Shown: positions 1 to 6,164, counted from the first letter of the stretch. The stretch: 6,164 bases of DNA from an uncultured Chlorobiaceae bacterium (GCA_903904495.1 CAIVCU010000124.1:1-6164); one strand, 5' to 3'. Translations and numbers: made by a program. The notes: generated by a model not told the origin, from the sequence alone.

Positions 1-1
1 A

Positions 2-1168
2 GGCGTTGACCGGATGGCATTTTCAGTCTTTTTTACCATGACTGCTGACGGTGAAGTCCGCAAGCACGAGTTTCATAAAACGGTAATTCACTCCCAACGT
101 CGTTTTGCCTACGAAGATGTTGAAGCGATTTTAAAGAAGGGCAAAGGCGATTACGTTACAGAGCTCCAGTTACTCGACCGTATCAGTGTCATCCTGCGTG
201 AAAAACGATTTAAGCATGGCGGGCTCGATTTCGAAACCGAAGAGGTGCGTTTCAAACTTGGCACTAAAGGTGAACCGCTTGAAGTCATAAAAAAAGAGCG
301 CCTCGGAAGCCATCGACTTATCGAAGAGTTTATGCTGCTTGCCAATCGCAAAGTGGCCAAATACCTGACCAAAACGTTCAAGGAGAACAAGAAAGAACCG
401 CAACCGGTCATCTATAGGGTTCATGACTCCCCCCAGCAGGAAAAAGTGCTGATTCTTGCCAATTTTGTTAAAAGACTTGGCTTTGATCTCAAGCTGAATC
501 GAGGGAAAGAAGGTCCGATTGTCGCAGCTCCTGTTCTTCGTCAGCTGCTTCAGCAGGTTAAGGGCACGAATATTGAGTTCCTTGTGAATGAGCTTGTGCT
601 GCGTTCAATGTCAAAGGCGGTCTATACCGGCGACAACGTAGGTCATTATGGCCTTGGCTTTGAACACTACACCCATTTTACCTCCCCGATCAGACGCTAC
701 CCCGATTTGATCGTTCACCGTTTGCTTTTTGAATACGAGGCCCTGCGGAAAAAACGTAAAAAAATATCGACCGAGCGGCTTGCCGAACTGACCGATAAAA
801 TCCGCACGGTCTGCCAGATCTCCAACGAACGGGAAAAAAGTGCAGTTGAGGCCGAACGCGAATCAATCAAGCTCAAGCAGGTTGAATACATGGACTCCCA
901 TGTCGGCAAGGTTTATTCCGGTATTATTTCCGGGGCTACCGATTACGGTATCTATGTAAGAATGGTGGATTTTGCTATTGAAGGGATGGTGCACATGCGT
1001 AATCTCACCGATGATTACTATGAATATGATGAGGCAACCTATTCCCTTATAGGAAAACGTCGCAAGAAACGCCTTCAGATCGGCCAGAGAGTAAAGGTCA
1101 AAGTGAACAGTGTGGATATTAACCGTCGAACAATCGATCTGGTCTTAGAGGAAAAAACTCTTGCCTGA
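2..1168 (+). CDS. rnr: Ribonuclease R, 3' part of gene (N-terminus outside window)
   Basis: RNase R is a processive 3'-to-5' exoribonuclease of the RNB (RNase II) family that degrades structured RNA and takes part in mRNA and rRNA turnover in the cytoplasm. The reading frame is open to the left edge (Gly-Val-Asp-Arg precedes the ATG at 14), and the family is about 700-800 residues, so the ATG at 14 is internal and the cold-shock domains and the RNB metal-binding Asp cluster are missing here. Counting from the Met at 14, residues 1 to about 285 are the C-terminal half of the RNB domain. It contains the family signature HYTHFTSPIRRYPDLIVHR (218-236) with its catalytic Arg pair. Residues about 298-380 are an S1 RNA-binding domain (GKVYSGIISGATDYGIYV to RRTIDLVLEE). 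The protein stops just after S1, lacking the long Lys-rich tail of the E. coli enzyme. RNase II is less likely because of the S1 wording (VHMRNLTDDYY). It converges on the photolyase gene with a 33-nt gap. Confidence 0.93.
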   Translation, partial: GVDRMAFSVFFTMTADGEVRKHEFHKTVIHSQRRFAYEDVEAILKKGKGDYVTELQLLDRISVILREKRFKHGGLDFETEEVRFKLGTKGEPLEVIKKERLGSHRLIEEFMLLANRKVAKYLTKTFKENKKEPQPVIYRVHDSPQQEKVLILANFVKRLGFDLKLNRGKEGPIVAAPVLRQLLQQVKGTNIEFLVNELVLRSMSKAVYTGDNVGHYGLGFEHYTHFTSPIRRYPDLIVHRLLFEYEALRKKRKKISTERLAELTDKIRTVCQISNEREKSAVEAERESIKLKQVEYMDSHVGKVYSGIISGATDYGIYVRMVDFAIEGMVHMRNLTDDYYEYDEATYSLIGKRRKKRLQIGQRVKVKVNSVDINRRTIDLVLEEKTLA

Positions 1169-1179
1169 TAGCTTACATT

Positions 1180-1209
1180 CTTCCTGAAGGTCCCCCTGCT
1201 TTCAGGAAG
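1180..1209. terminator. Inverted repeat between convergent genes, possible bidirectional terminator
   Basis: CTTCCTGAA (1180-1188) and TTCAGGAAG (1201-1209) are perfect 9-bp complements. Further pairs are possible inside (G-U, G-C, U-G), leaving a small C-rich loop. The stem starts 11 nt after the rnr stop, and its right arm contains the photolyase stop codon and last sense codon. Neither strand has a U-tract after the stem, so this is not a classic intrinsic terminator. It may instead end transcription with help from a factor, or protect both mRNA 3' ends from exonucleases. The structure is read directly; the function is inferred from the convergent setting. Confidence 0.5.
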
Positions 1210-2560
1210 GGAAAAGCTCCTCTCCTTCAAATCGCGCGATGTATCGCTTGATATCGAATTTTCTGGCACAACCGGAAGCATTCATATAACGGATTCTGCC
1301 ATAAACAGCCCTTTCAAACCATGGACGGTCATGAAGCCCGCCGATTGACCATGCTACGCCGGTATATCCATTAGGATCCCGTCCGTCAAGCGCATAGCGA
1401 TCGTTTAGAGTGATGGCCGTATCAAATGCCTGACGGGGGGTTTCACTCCACTCAAGAATTTTTTTAGCCCAGTACATACGCATATAACCATGAATCCTGC
1501 CGGTTTTTACCAGTTCGAGCTGCGCGGCGTTCCATAACTTTTCGTGCGTTGCCCTATGAGCAAACTCTTCCGATGTGTAGAGGTACTCCCGTTTATCGGC
1601 GATATGCTTCTCAAGGGTTTCTTTTGCCCAGGCTGGCAGACCGTCAAATGAATTGTAAAGGTCGTTGTAGTTGCAATAGTTATCTGACAGCTCTCTGCGT
1701 ACAATCAATTCTTCAAGAAAAGCTTTCCTGTCGGCTTCAGAGGCATCACTCCGGGAAGCCCTCATAGCGCAGTACTGAGCGCTGATTTGGCCGAAATGCA
1801 GATAGGGAGAGAGATTTGACGTTGCTCCGGTAGTCGGGTCGTTTCGATTTACCGAATATGAAGAAAGCCTGTCGTTCAAAAAGCTTTCAAGGCATGTCTT
1901 TGCAGCTTTTCCCCCCGGTTTCAGCCCATGCACAGGCTGCACCATTGGGTCGGCATTCAACCCTTGGTAGATATCACTCCATGTAACAGGGATGTATTCC
2001 ATTGCTGAATCAATCGGAGTAAGCTCCGGGAACTCTGTAAGAAATTCCTTGAGGAGTGATGTTATTTTCGGTCGGAAAGTCCTGGCTGCAAACTCCTGTT
2101 TGTTAGAAGCAATCCAGCAGGGAACGATGTTGTGGGCATCGGTCTCGTATAGTGGAATCAGAAGCTCTTTACCAATTGTTTTTTTCCATGTTCGGGAAAT
2201 AATCAATGGTGAAAAATCGGTGACGACTATTCCGGCTTTCAATTTCTTGACGAAGCGGGGAAGTTCTGTTACAGGTTCCCCTTGCAGGAGAAAAAAGGGA
2301 ATATTGAGTTCTCTAAGGCTGACTTCAACTTCTTTCAGACCTTGGAGCATGAAATCGTAATGCCGAAGCGGAGCTCCAAGAAACGATGGTGCCAGCGTAA
2401 AAATTACAACAAGTGGCTGTTGCAGGATTTTTGCTTTTCTGTGCGCAAACAGCAACGCCCAGTTATGATGGACCCTCTGGTCGCGGGACATCCAGTAGAT
2501 AACCGGTCCAAGAACGTCATTGCGGACGTTTAAAAGTCTAGTGCGTCTGGGGTCGATCAT
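1202..2560 (-). CDS. phr: Class II deoxyribodipyrimidine (CPD) photolyase
   Basis: A flavoenzyme that uses blue/near-UV light and FADH- to split cyclobutane pyrimidine dimers in DNA. The 452-residue protein matches class II length and motifs throughout. These are the N-terminal Rossmann-type antenna domain with YWMSRDQRVHHNWALL (22-37), the class II motif ETDAHNIVPCWIAS (139-152), FRPKI (162-166), the FAD-pocket stretch TSNLSPYLHFGQIS (247-260), VRRELSDNYCNYN (287-299), THEKLWNAAQLE (338-349), HGYMRMYWAKKILEW (357-371), and LNDRYALDGRDPNGY (385-399) with WSIGG (404-408). Trp residues expected for electron transfer lie in the C-terminal half (W364, W371, W404 are candidates). I chose the ATG at 2560 because class II enzymes usually begin about 20 residues before the YWMSRDQR motif. 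A TTG ten codons upstream would overlap the preceding gene. No clear Shine-Dalgarno sequence is seen; the amidotransferase stop is 13 nt upstream, so translational coupling is likely. This is the last gene of the putative operon. Confidence 0.95.
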   Translation of the reverse strand: MIDPRRTRLLNVRNDVLGPVIYWMSRDQRVHHNWALLFAHRKAKILQQPLVVIFTLAPSFLGAPLRHYDFMLQGLKEVEVSLRELNIPFFLLQGEPVTELPRFVKKLKAGIVVTDFSPLIISRTWKKTIGKELLIPLYETDAHNIVPCWIASNKQEFAARTFRPKITSLLKEFLTEFPELTPIDSAMEYIPVTWSDIYQGLNADPMVQPVHGLKPGGKAAKTCLESFLNDRLSSYSVNRNDPTTGATSNLSPYLHFGQISAQYCAMRASRSDASEADRKAFLEELIVRRELSDNYCNYNDLYNSFDGLPAWAKETLEKHIADKREYLYTSEEFAHRATHEKLWNAAQLELVKTGRIHGYMRMYWAKKILEWSETPRQAFDTAITLNDRYALDGRDPNGYTGVAWSIGGLHDRPWFERAVYGRIRYMNASGCARKFDIKRYIARFEGEELFPS

Positions 2561-2573
2561 AAAACGGTGTGGT

Positions 2574-3290
2574 TCAGGCAAGACCTGCAAGGGTGAGAAA
2601 ATTGTTCATAAGTTTCAGTCCGGTCGCGGTATATTCTTTGCGGAGATTCTCAAATTGTTTTATGAGAGTGATGCGGTCCAAACGCTTCAAATCACTATCG
2701 ATACCGATCCACTCTGAAAACATTCTGTCGGTCATTTCAAAATGGCATTGCAGACCATACGCATTATTTCCCACTCTTACCGCTTGATTTCTGCAGCATT
2801 TACCGGTTGCCAGCAACTCCATTCCCGATGATGCAAGTTCAACGGTTTCTCCGTGAAGCTGAAAAACCGGAAAATTGTTGTCCAGGCCGTCAAAAAGCGG
2901 GTCTTCTTTGCCGGAGGGGGTAAGTTCCAGGCGATATATGTTACCCTCACGGTCATTAAACCCGATCTCTTTTATCTGGCAGTTCACGACGTTTCCACCG
3001 CCTGCTTTCACAAGAGTCTGCATGCCGAGGCAGATGCCGAGGTAGGGGATTTCCTCATGTAATACCCGATCAATTTGCCGGAGTTGAAGCTGCATCGCCG
3101 GGGTTTCATCGTTAGCACTCTGGGGGCCTCCGAGTACGATGACTGCATTGAACTGACGAGGGTCAGGAAAGAGCTCTCCAGCAGCAAGGTCAACCGAGTT
3201 ACATGCAATCCCTCTCTCAAAAAGTGCAGTTTCAAGAAGTCCCGGTCCTTCGTGGGTGATGTTTTTAACGATCAGTACTGTTTTCCCCAT
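2574..3290 (-). CDS. Free-standing class I glutamine amidotransferase (GuaA-N-like, COG0518 type)
   Basis: The 238-residue protein is a single class I glutamine amidotransferase domain, the fold that hydrolyses glutamine and hands ammonia to a partner or substrate. The family features are visible: the start KNITHEGPG (9-17) typical of this stand-alone group, LGGPQSA (53-59) for the oxyanion region, the nucleophile elbow GICLGMQ (85-91) with Cys87, QLHGE (144-148), and QCHFEMT (181-187) supplying His183 and Glu185. The Cys-His-Glu triad is therefore complete and the enzyme should be active. There is no ATP-pyrophosphatase domain, so it is not GMP synthase itself, and the acceptor cannot be told from sequence. 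Relatives include glutamine amidotransferases of unknown substrate and enzymes acting on gamma-glutamyl compounds. The ATG at 3290 follows the kinase stop by 13 nt with only a weak purine-rich stretch (GAAGCGA), and the photolyase follows after another 13 nt, so coupled expression is likely. Confidence 0.88.
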   Translation of the reverse strand: MGKTVLIVKNITHEGPGLLETALFERGIACNSVDLAAGELFPDPRQFNAVIVLGGPQSANDETPAMQLQLRQIDRVLHEEIPYLGICLGMQTLVKAGGGNVVNCQIKEIGFNDREGNIYRLELTPSGKEDPLFDGLDNNFPVFQLHGETVELASSGMELLATGKCCRNQAVRVGNNAYGLQCHFEMTDRMFSEWIGIDSDLKRLDRITLIKQFENLRKEYTATGLKLMNNFLTLAGLA

Positions 3291-3303
3291 GATAGTATTC
3301 GCT

Positions 3304-5901
3304 TCAATGCCTAGCCAGGTTCTGCAGTTCTTTCACCGTTTCGTCATAGACCTCTTTAAAAATCGTCATCCAGGACTCGTTTTCGGGCCATTTACCCTTA
3401 TGTGAGCCCTCGTTGAGGTATTTGGAAAGCACATACATTTTATTGGCACCAATACTGCCTGTCGAGCCTTTCAGTGTGTGGAGGATCTGATCAAACTGTT
3501 TCATGTCCTTCCTGCCACCAGCTTCCGCAAGTTCTTTTACCAGTTTGTCGCAATCTGTAATGAACGTTTCGAAAAGACTCTCAATCAACTCCTCACCACC
3601 GATTTCTTTGAGGCTATTGATGGTTGAGAGGTCTAACATTTTTTCATCCTTAACAGCTTCCCAGAACATCGCTTCGTTTTGTTCCGGTTCAAGTGAATTT
3701 TTACTATTCATGGGTTTGTTTCGGTATGTATGGTTTTTCAGCATCACTGCAATGGCTGATATGAGCTCATCTTTGAATACAGGTTTGCCGAGATGATAGT
3801 TCATTCCGGCCTCTTTCATTTTAAGCGAGCTTTGTTCATCTGTATTTCCAGTCAGACCTATGATTGGAATAGTGTTGAAAAAACTGAAGCGGTTGAAATT
3901 TTCACCACTTCTTATGGCTTTGGTTGCTTCAATACCGTTCATGACAGGCATTTCAACATCCATCAGCACCAGATCGAAATCCTCCTCTTCAAGGGTATTT
4001 ATGGCGTCTCTGCCATGTATGGCCTGTTCTACGGTGCATCCGTAATGCTTGAGCACCATGCTCATGAATTTTCTGCTTGTTTCATTGTCGTCAACAAGGA
4101 GAATGCGTTTGCCCGATAGGATCTCTTCCTGGTCGTTTTTGATGAATGATAATTCCGAAAAAAAGTACCGTTCAATGGTTCTTTTGATATCAGGACTTTT
4201 GATTGGTTTTGCAAGCACTTCATTCATTCCGCAATTCCGTCCCCTTGCTGTTGCTTCAGCCTCTGGAAGAGAGGTAATGCCGATAATTGGTGTCTGAAGA
4301 TAATGAAATGCCAGAGAGGGATCGATGTCCTGTGCGGAGCGGATAAATTTTACAACCTTATCACCATTCAGCAATGGCATTTCAAAATCCATAAAAATCA
4401 GGTCATAGCGATTTTCTGAAAGTAAGGCCATAGCCTGCTTGCCGTTTTCAGCCAGGTCATATTGGCAGGCCATTTCCGATAAGTATTTTGAAAGAATCAG
4501 TCGATTGCTGATTTGATCATCGGTAATAAGGATCCGCTTTCCTCTGAGGATGTTGGTTTTTATATCCTGCACCTTTTTGGAATCATATTTCGGCAGTGTA
4601 ATAGTGAACTCCGTCCACTCTCCCTCTTTTGAATTGCAGACAATTTTTCCCCCGAACGATTCGATAACCCTTCTGCAGAATGACAGGCCAAGCCCGTTGC
4701 CTTCTTTTTTATTTGAAGTGTAGAAGTTATCGAATATCAGCTCTCTTTTGTTTTTCGGTATTCCGGGACCAGTGTCCCTTATCCTGATAAAGTTCGTTGA
4801 AGGAATTGACTCTGAAGTTATTTCTATGCAAAAATCACGTTTACTTTTATAGTACAGCGAGTTTTTCAACAGGTTAAAGAGTACATAAAAAAAGAGGTCT
4901 CGATCACCGAAAAAATCAAAATTCTGTGTCTCATTGACGCTGACTAACTTTTTTTCAACGGGATCGGAGTAGGGAAAGCTGTTTACAGCAGCTTTGATTG
5001 CATCGGTTGCCTTAATACGGACAAAGTTTTTTGTAGATACTTCGCCACCCTGCATGCTTGTCAGAATCGAATCGATGATTTTATTAGCCCTGTTCAGAGT
5101 GTTTGAACTCTCTTCGATGACATGATGAATGCTGACCAGGCCGGAATGGCTGATATTGTAACTTTCAGAAGCGGAATCAACATCTGGTTTTTCTGGTAAC
5201 TTGGCATGAACTGAAGCGATTGCATTAGTAATGGAGTTAAGCGGATTTCTCATTTCGTGGGCAATGCTGCCGCTCAGGCTTTTCAAAAGAGATATTTTTG
5301 TTTTGTGAGCGCTTTGCTTTCTATGACTCACGATAATCCCTCCTAAAAGGGCGAAAAAATAAGTTGGAATATAATCCCATTGAAAATGAGCGTATGAAAC
5401 ATACCCGTCGAGAAAGAATACAGCCCCATAAGCCAATGCGAAGCCAAGAGCTGTTATGATGCAGATGAGAAGCCAGTCATAAATGAGAAGGATTAGAATG
5501 AATAAACCTCCCATTGCTGACATCGCCCAGGCAAATGACCACTCGTTTTTCAGGAGCATGAAATAGAAAAAGAATGGCAGAAGTATAGGGACGGAAAGAA
5601 TAAAATAAACAGGGAAAAAAGTTCTTAATTTTTTCGTTAAATAGGGATAAAAAAGCCAGGGAAGGCTTATAAATGCTTCAATCAGACGCAGTAAAAGATT
5701 TTCGTAAGGTTGGGGTAAAATCTCATTCCAGACAATATAAAAGAGCGGATAACCGACAGTAGCGAACAAACCTATTACCGGCAGGTTTGGTTCGGCCTGT
5801 TCGACTATGTCCAAAACTTTTTGATTGTACCTGAGCAAATATTTGTCAAAAAGCTTCTTCACAGCATCTGTAAACTTTTTGGTAATAATAGGGTTATTCA
5901 A
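3304..5901 (-). CDS. CqsS-like hybrid sensor histidine kinase (6 TM-HisKA-HATPase-REC-REC-Hpt)
   Basis: Inner-membrane hybrid kinase. Residues about 40-192 form six hydrophobic segments (about 40-58, 68-87, 97-117, 123-141, 143-164, 174-192), followed by HisKA with SIAHEMRNPLNS (212-223, phospho-His215). HATPase_c has N-box Asn347 in FNLLKNS, RDTGPG (375-380) and GNGLGLSFCRR (401-411). REC1 (about 456-580) has Asp461/462, phospho-Asp505, Thr543 and Lys565; REC2 (about 598-722) has Asp604/605, phospho-Asp648, Thr684 and Lys706; both look active. The Hpt domain (about 757-860) has LHTLKGSTGSIGA with His808. The sensor to HisKA (residues 36-215) aligns without gaps, offset 21, with Vibrio cholerae CqsS as I recall it: AEPNL, PYENL near TM2, PFFFYFMLLKNEWSFAWAMS, QWDYIP. 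The role is inferred: sensing a CAI-1/LAI-1-like alpha-hydroxyketone and feeding an internal phosphorelay to an unseen regulator. The start is uncertain: TTG at 5901 has an in-frame stop four codons upstream and no Shine-Dalgarno sequence. GTG at 5862 or TTG at 5838 are alternatives; the latter matches the CqsS N-terminus in length. First gene of the putative operon. Confidence 0.9.
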   Translation of the reverse strand: MNNPIITKKFTDAVKKLFDKYLLRYNQKVLDIVEQAEPNLPVIGLFATVGYPLFYIVWNEILPQPYENLLLRLIEAFISLPWLFYPYLTKKLRTFFPVYFILSVPILLPFFFYFMLLKNEWSFAWAMSAMGGLFILILLIYDWLLICIITALGFALAYGAVFFLDGYVSYAHFQWDYIPTYFFALLGGIIVSHRKQSAHKTKISLLKSLSGSIAHEMRNPLNSITNAIASVHAKLPEKPDVDSASESYNISHSGLVSIHHVIEESSNTLNRANKIIDSILTSMQGGEVSTKNFVRIKATDAIKAAVNSFPYSDPVEKKLVSVNETQNFDFFGDRDLFFYVLFNLLKNSLYYKSKRDFCIEITSESIPSTNFIRIRDTGPGIPKNKRELIFDNFYTSNKKEGNGLGLSFCRRVIESFGGKIVCNSKEGEWTEFTITLPKYDSKKVQDIKTNILRGKRILITDDQISNRLILSKYLSEMACQYDLAENGKQAMALLSENRYDLIFMDFEMPLLNGDKVVKFIRSAQDIDPSLAFHYLQTPIIGITSLPEAEATARGRNCGMNEVLAKPIKSPDIKRTIERYFFSELSFIKNDQEEILSGKRILLVDDNETSRKFMSMVLKHYGCTVEQAIHGRDAINTLEEEDFDLVLMDVEMPVMNGIEATKAIRSGENFNRFSFFNTIPIIGLTGNTDEQSSLKMKEAGMNYHLGKPVFKDELISAIAVMLKNHTYRNKPMNSKNSLEPEQNEAMFWEAVKDEKMLDLSTINSLKEIGGEELIESLFETFITDCDKLVKELAEAGGRKDMKQFDQILHTLKGSTGSIGANKMYVLSKYLNEGSHKGKWPENESWMTIFKEVYDETVKELQNLARH

Positions 5902-5975
5902 TTGGTTTTGATATTACAACTAGGAAAAAAACCTGCTCTTCATGTTCATGATTGCTTGACATAATCCCGAAAACC

Positions 5976-6005
5976 ATTATGGATCGGTTCGGAGCGGTCG
6001 GTAAA
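5976..6005 (-). promoter_or_regulatory. Candidate sigma70-type promoter for the kinase operon
   Basis: On the minus strand, TTTACC (6005-6000) resembles a -35 box (4 of 6 to TTGACA). After an 18-nt spacer, CATAAT (5981-5976) matches a -10 box at 5 of 6. Transcription would begin near 5968, leaving a leader of roughly 70 nt before the TTG at 5901, or longer if a downstream start is used. The spacer contains the imperfect GGTTCGG/GGTCGG units, which could be a regulator site. The match is modest in an AT-rich stretch and the assignment is tentative. Confidence 0.3.
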
Positions 6006-6126
6006 GTATTAATTTATATGAATTTATGTGGTTTTAAAAACAGTTGATTCTTGTTATTGTCTTGTTTTATCAAGGGGGCGACGAGGGATATGTTATTTTT
6101 CATCAATCATTCTTTTTTTAAGGTCT

Positions 6127-6154
6127 TGCATGAAGAACGATAACATGCATTTTT
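6127..6154 (+). repeat. Short inverted repeat followed by a T-run, weak terminator-like element
   Basis: TGCATG (6127-6132) and CATGCA (6144-6149) are perfect 6-bp complements around an 11-nt loop, and five Ts follow at 6150-6154. Read rightward this resembles a weak intrinsic terminator, but the stem is short with only two G-C pairs, so chance in AT-rich DNA cannot be excluded. On the minus strand no T-run follows the stem. Confidence 0.25.
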
Positions 6155-6164
6155 AAATCTTAAA

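Larger units (their letters stand above)
5902..6164. other. AT-rich intergenic region upstream of the kinase operon
   Basis: There is no convincing protein gene on either strand; frames are short and stop-rich. The region must hold the start signals of the leftward operon and possibly those of a rightward transcript or a gene beyond the edge. Visible items are a TTGACA hexamer facing right (5956-5961), a short palindrome TCATGTTCATGA (5940-5951), imperfect tandem GGTTCGG/GGTCGG units (5986-6001), a purine-rich stretch GACGAGGGAT just before an ATG at 6090, and an inverted repeat TGCATG/CATGCA (6127-6132, 6144-6149) followed by five Ts. None of these is firm alone. No tRNA-like or riboswitch-like structure was recognised. 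Confidence 0.7.

Noticed and set aside
14..1168. Complete 384-residue short RNase beginning at the ATG at 14
   Set aside because: The frame is open to the left edge, and the RNB domain would lack its metal-binding half; an internal Met of a full-length RNase R is the simpler reading.
1992..2360. 122-codon open frame on the plus strand
   Set aside because: It lies wholly antisense to the well-supported photolyase, and its translation shows no family-like motif.
2561..2590. In-frame TTG start for the photolyase ten codons upstream of the ATG
   Set aside because: It would overlap the end of the amidotransferase gene, has no ribosome-binding site, and adds residues not usual before the conserved class II N-terminus; ATG at 2560 fits better.
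2574..3290. Calling the amidotransferase guaA (GMP synthase)
   Set aside because: There is only a glutaminase domain and no ATP-pyrophosphatase or dimerisation domain; the start wording fits stand-alone amidotransferases of unknown acceptor.
3793..4119. 108-codon open frame on the plus strand
   Set aside because: Antisense to the second receiver domain of the kinase; composition is what the opposite strand of conserved coding DNA gives.
3304..5901. Calling the kinase LuxQ, ArcB or BarA type because of the HK-REC-Hpt order
   Set aside because: Those have two-helix membrane sensors with periplasmic, PAS or HAMP parts; here a compact six-helix sensor directly precedes HisKA and matches CqsS.
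5986..6001. Tandem GGTTCGG/GGTCGG units as a defined operator
   Set aside because: Only two imperfect copies are present and I recognise no matching regulator; kept as a remark within the intergenic region.
1..6164. CRISPR array, insertion sequence, tRNA or rRNA gene
   Set aside because: No regularly spaced repeats, transposase frame or terminal inverted repeats, and no tRNA/rRNA-like sequence was seen on either strand.

Overview
The window looks like chromosomal DNA of a Gram-negative, moderately AT-leaning bacterium. The wording of RNase R and of the class II photolyase reminds me most of green sulfur bacteria (Chlorobiaceae: Chlorobium, Prosthecochloris, Pelodictyon). This rests on recalled similarity and gene style, not on a search, so it is moderate confidence only.

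Layout. Positions 2-1168 (+) hold the 3' part of rnr (RNase R); its 5' part lies off the left edge. It runs into a convergent three-gene block on the minus strand. Read in the direction of transcription (right to left) this is: a large hybrid sensor histidine kinase (5901-3304), a free-standing class I glutamine amidotransferase (3290-2574) and a class II CPD photolyase (2560-1202). Each junction in the block is 13 nt, so it is very likely one operon. A perfect 9-bp inverted repeat (1180-1209) lies between the converging ends of rnr and the photolyase and overlaps the photolyase stop codon. From 5902 to the right edge is about 263 bp of AT-rich DNA with no convincing gene; it should carry the operon promoter and perhaps signals for something transcribed the other way.

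The main point of interest is the kinase. Its six-helix membrane sensor and HisKA domain match, without gaps over about 180 residues, the Vibrio cholerae quorum-sensing receptor CqsS as I remember its sequence. The conserved positions include the phosphorylated His and three of the four positions I recall as CAI-1 (alpha-hydroxyketone) ligand contacts. Unlike CqsS, it continues into two intact receiver domains and a C-terminal Hpt domain, so the relay that Vibrio splits between CqsS and LuxU is largely in one chain. It is therefore a candidate alpha-hydroxyketone-type receptor outside Vibrio/Legionella, in an operon with an amidotransferase and a light-dependent DNA repair enzyme. No signal synthase (CqsA/LqsA type) and no output response regulator are in the window; the DNA right of the kinase is the first place to look.
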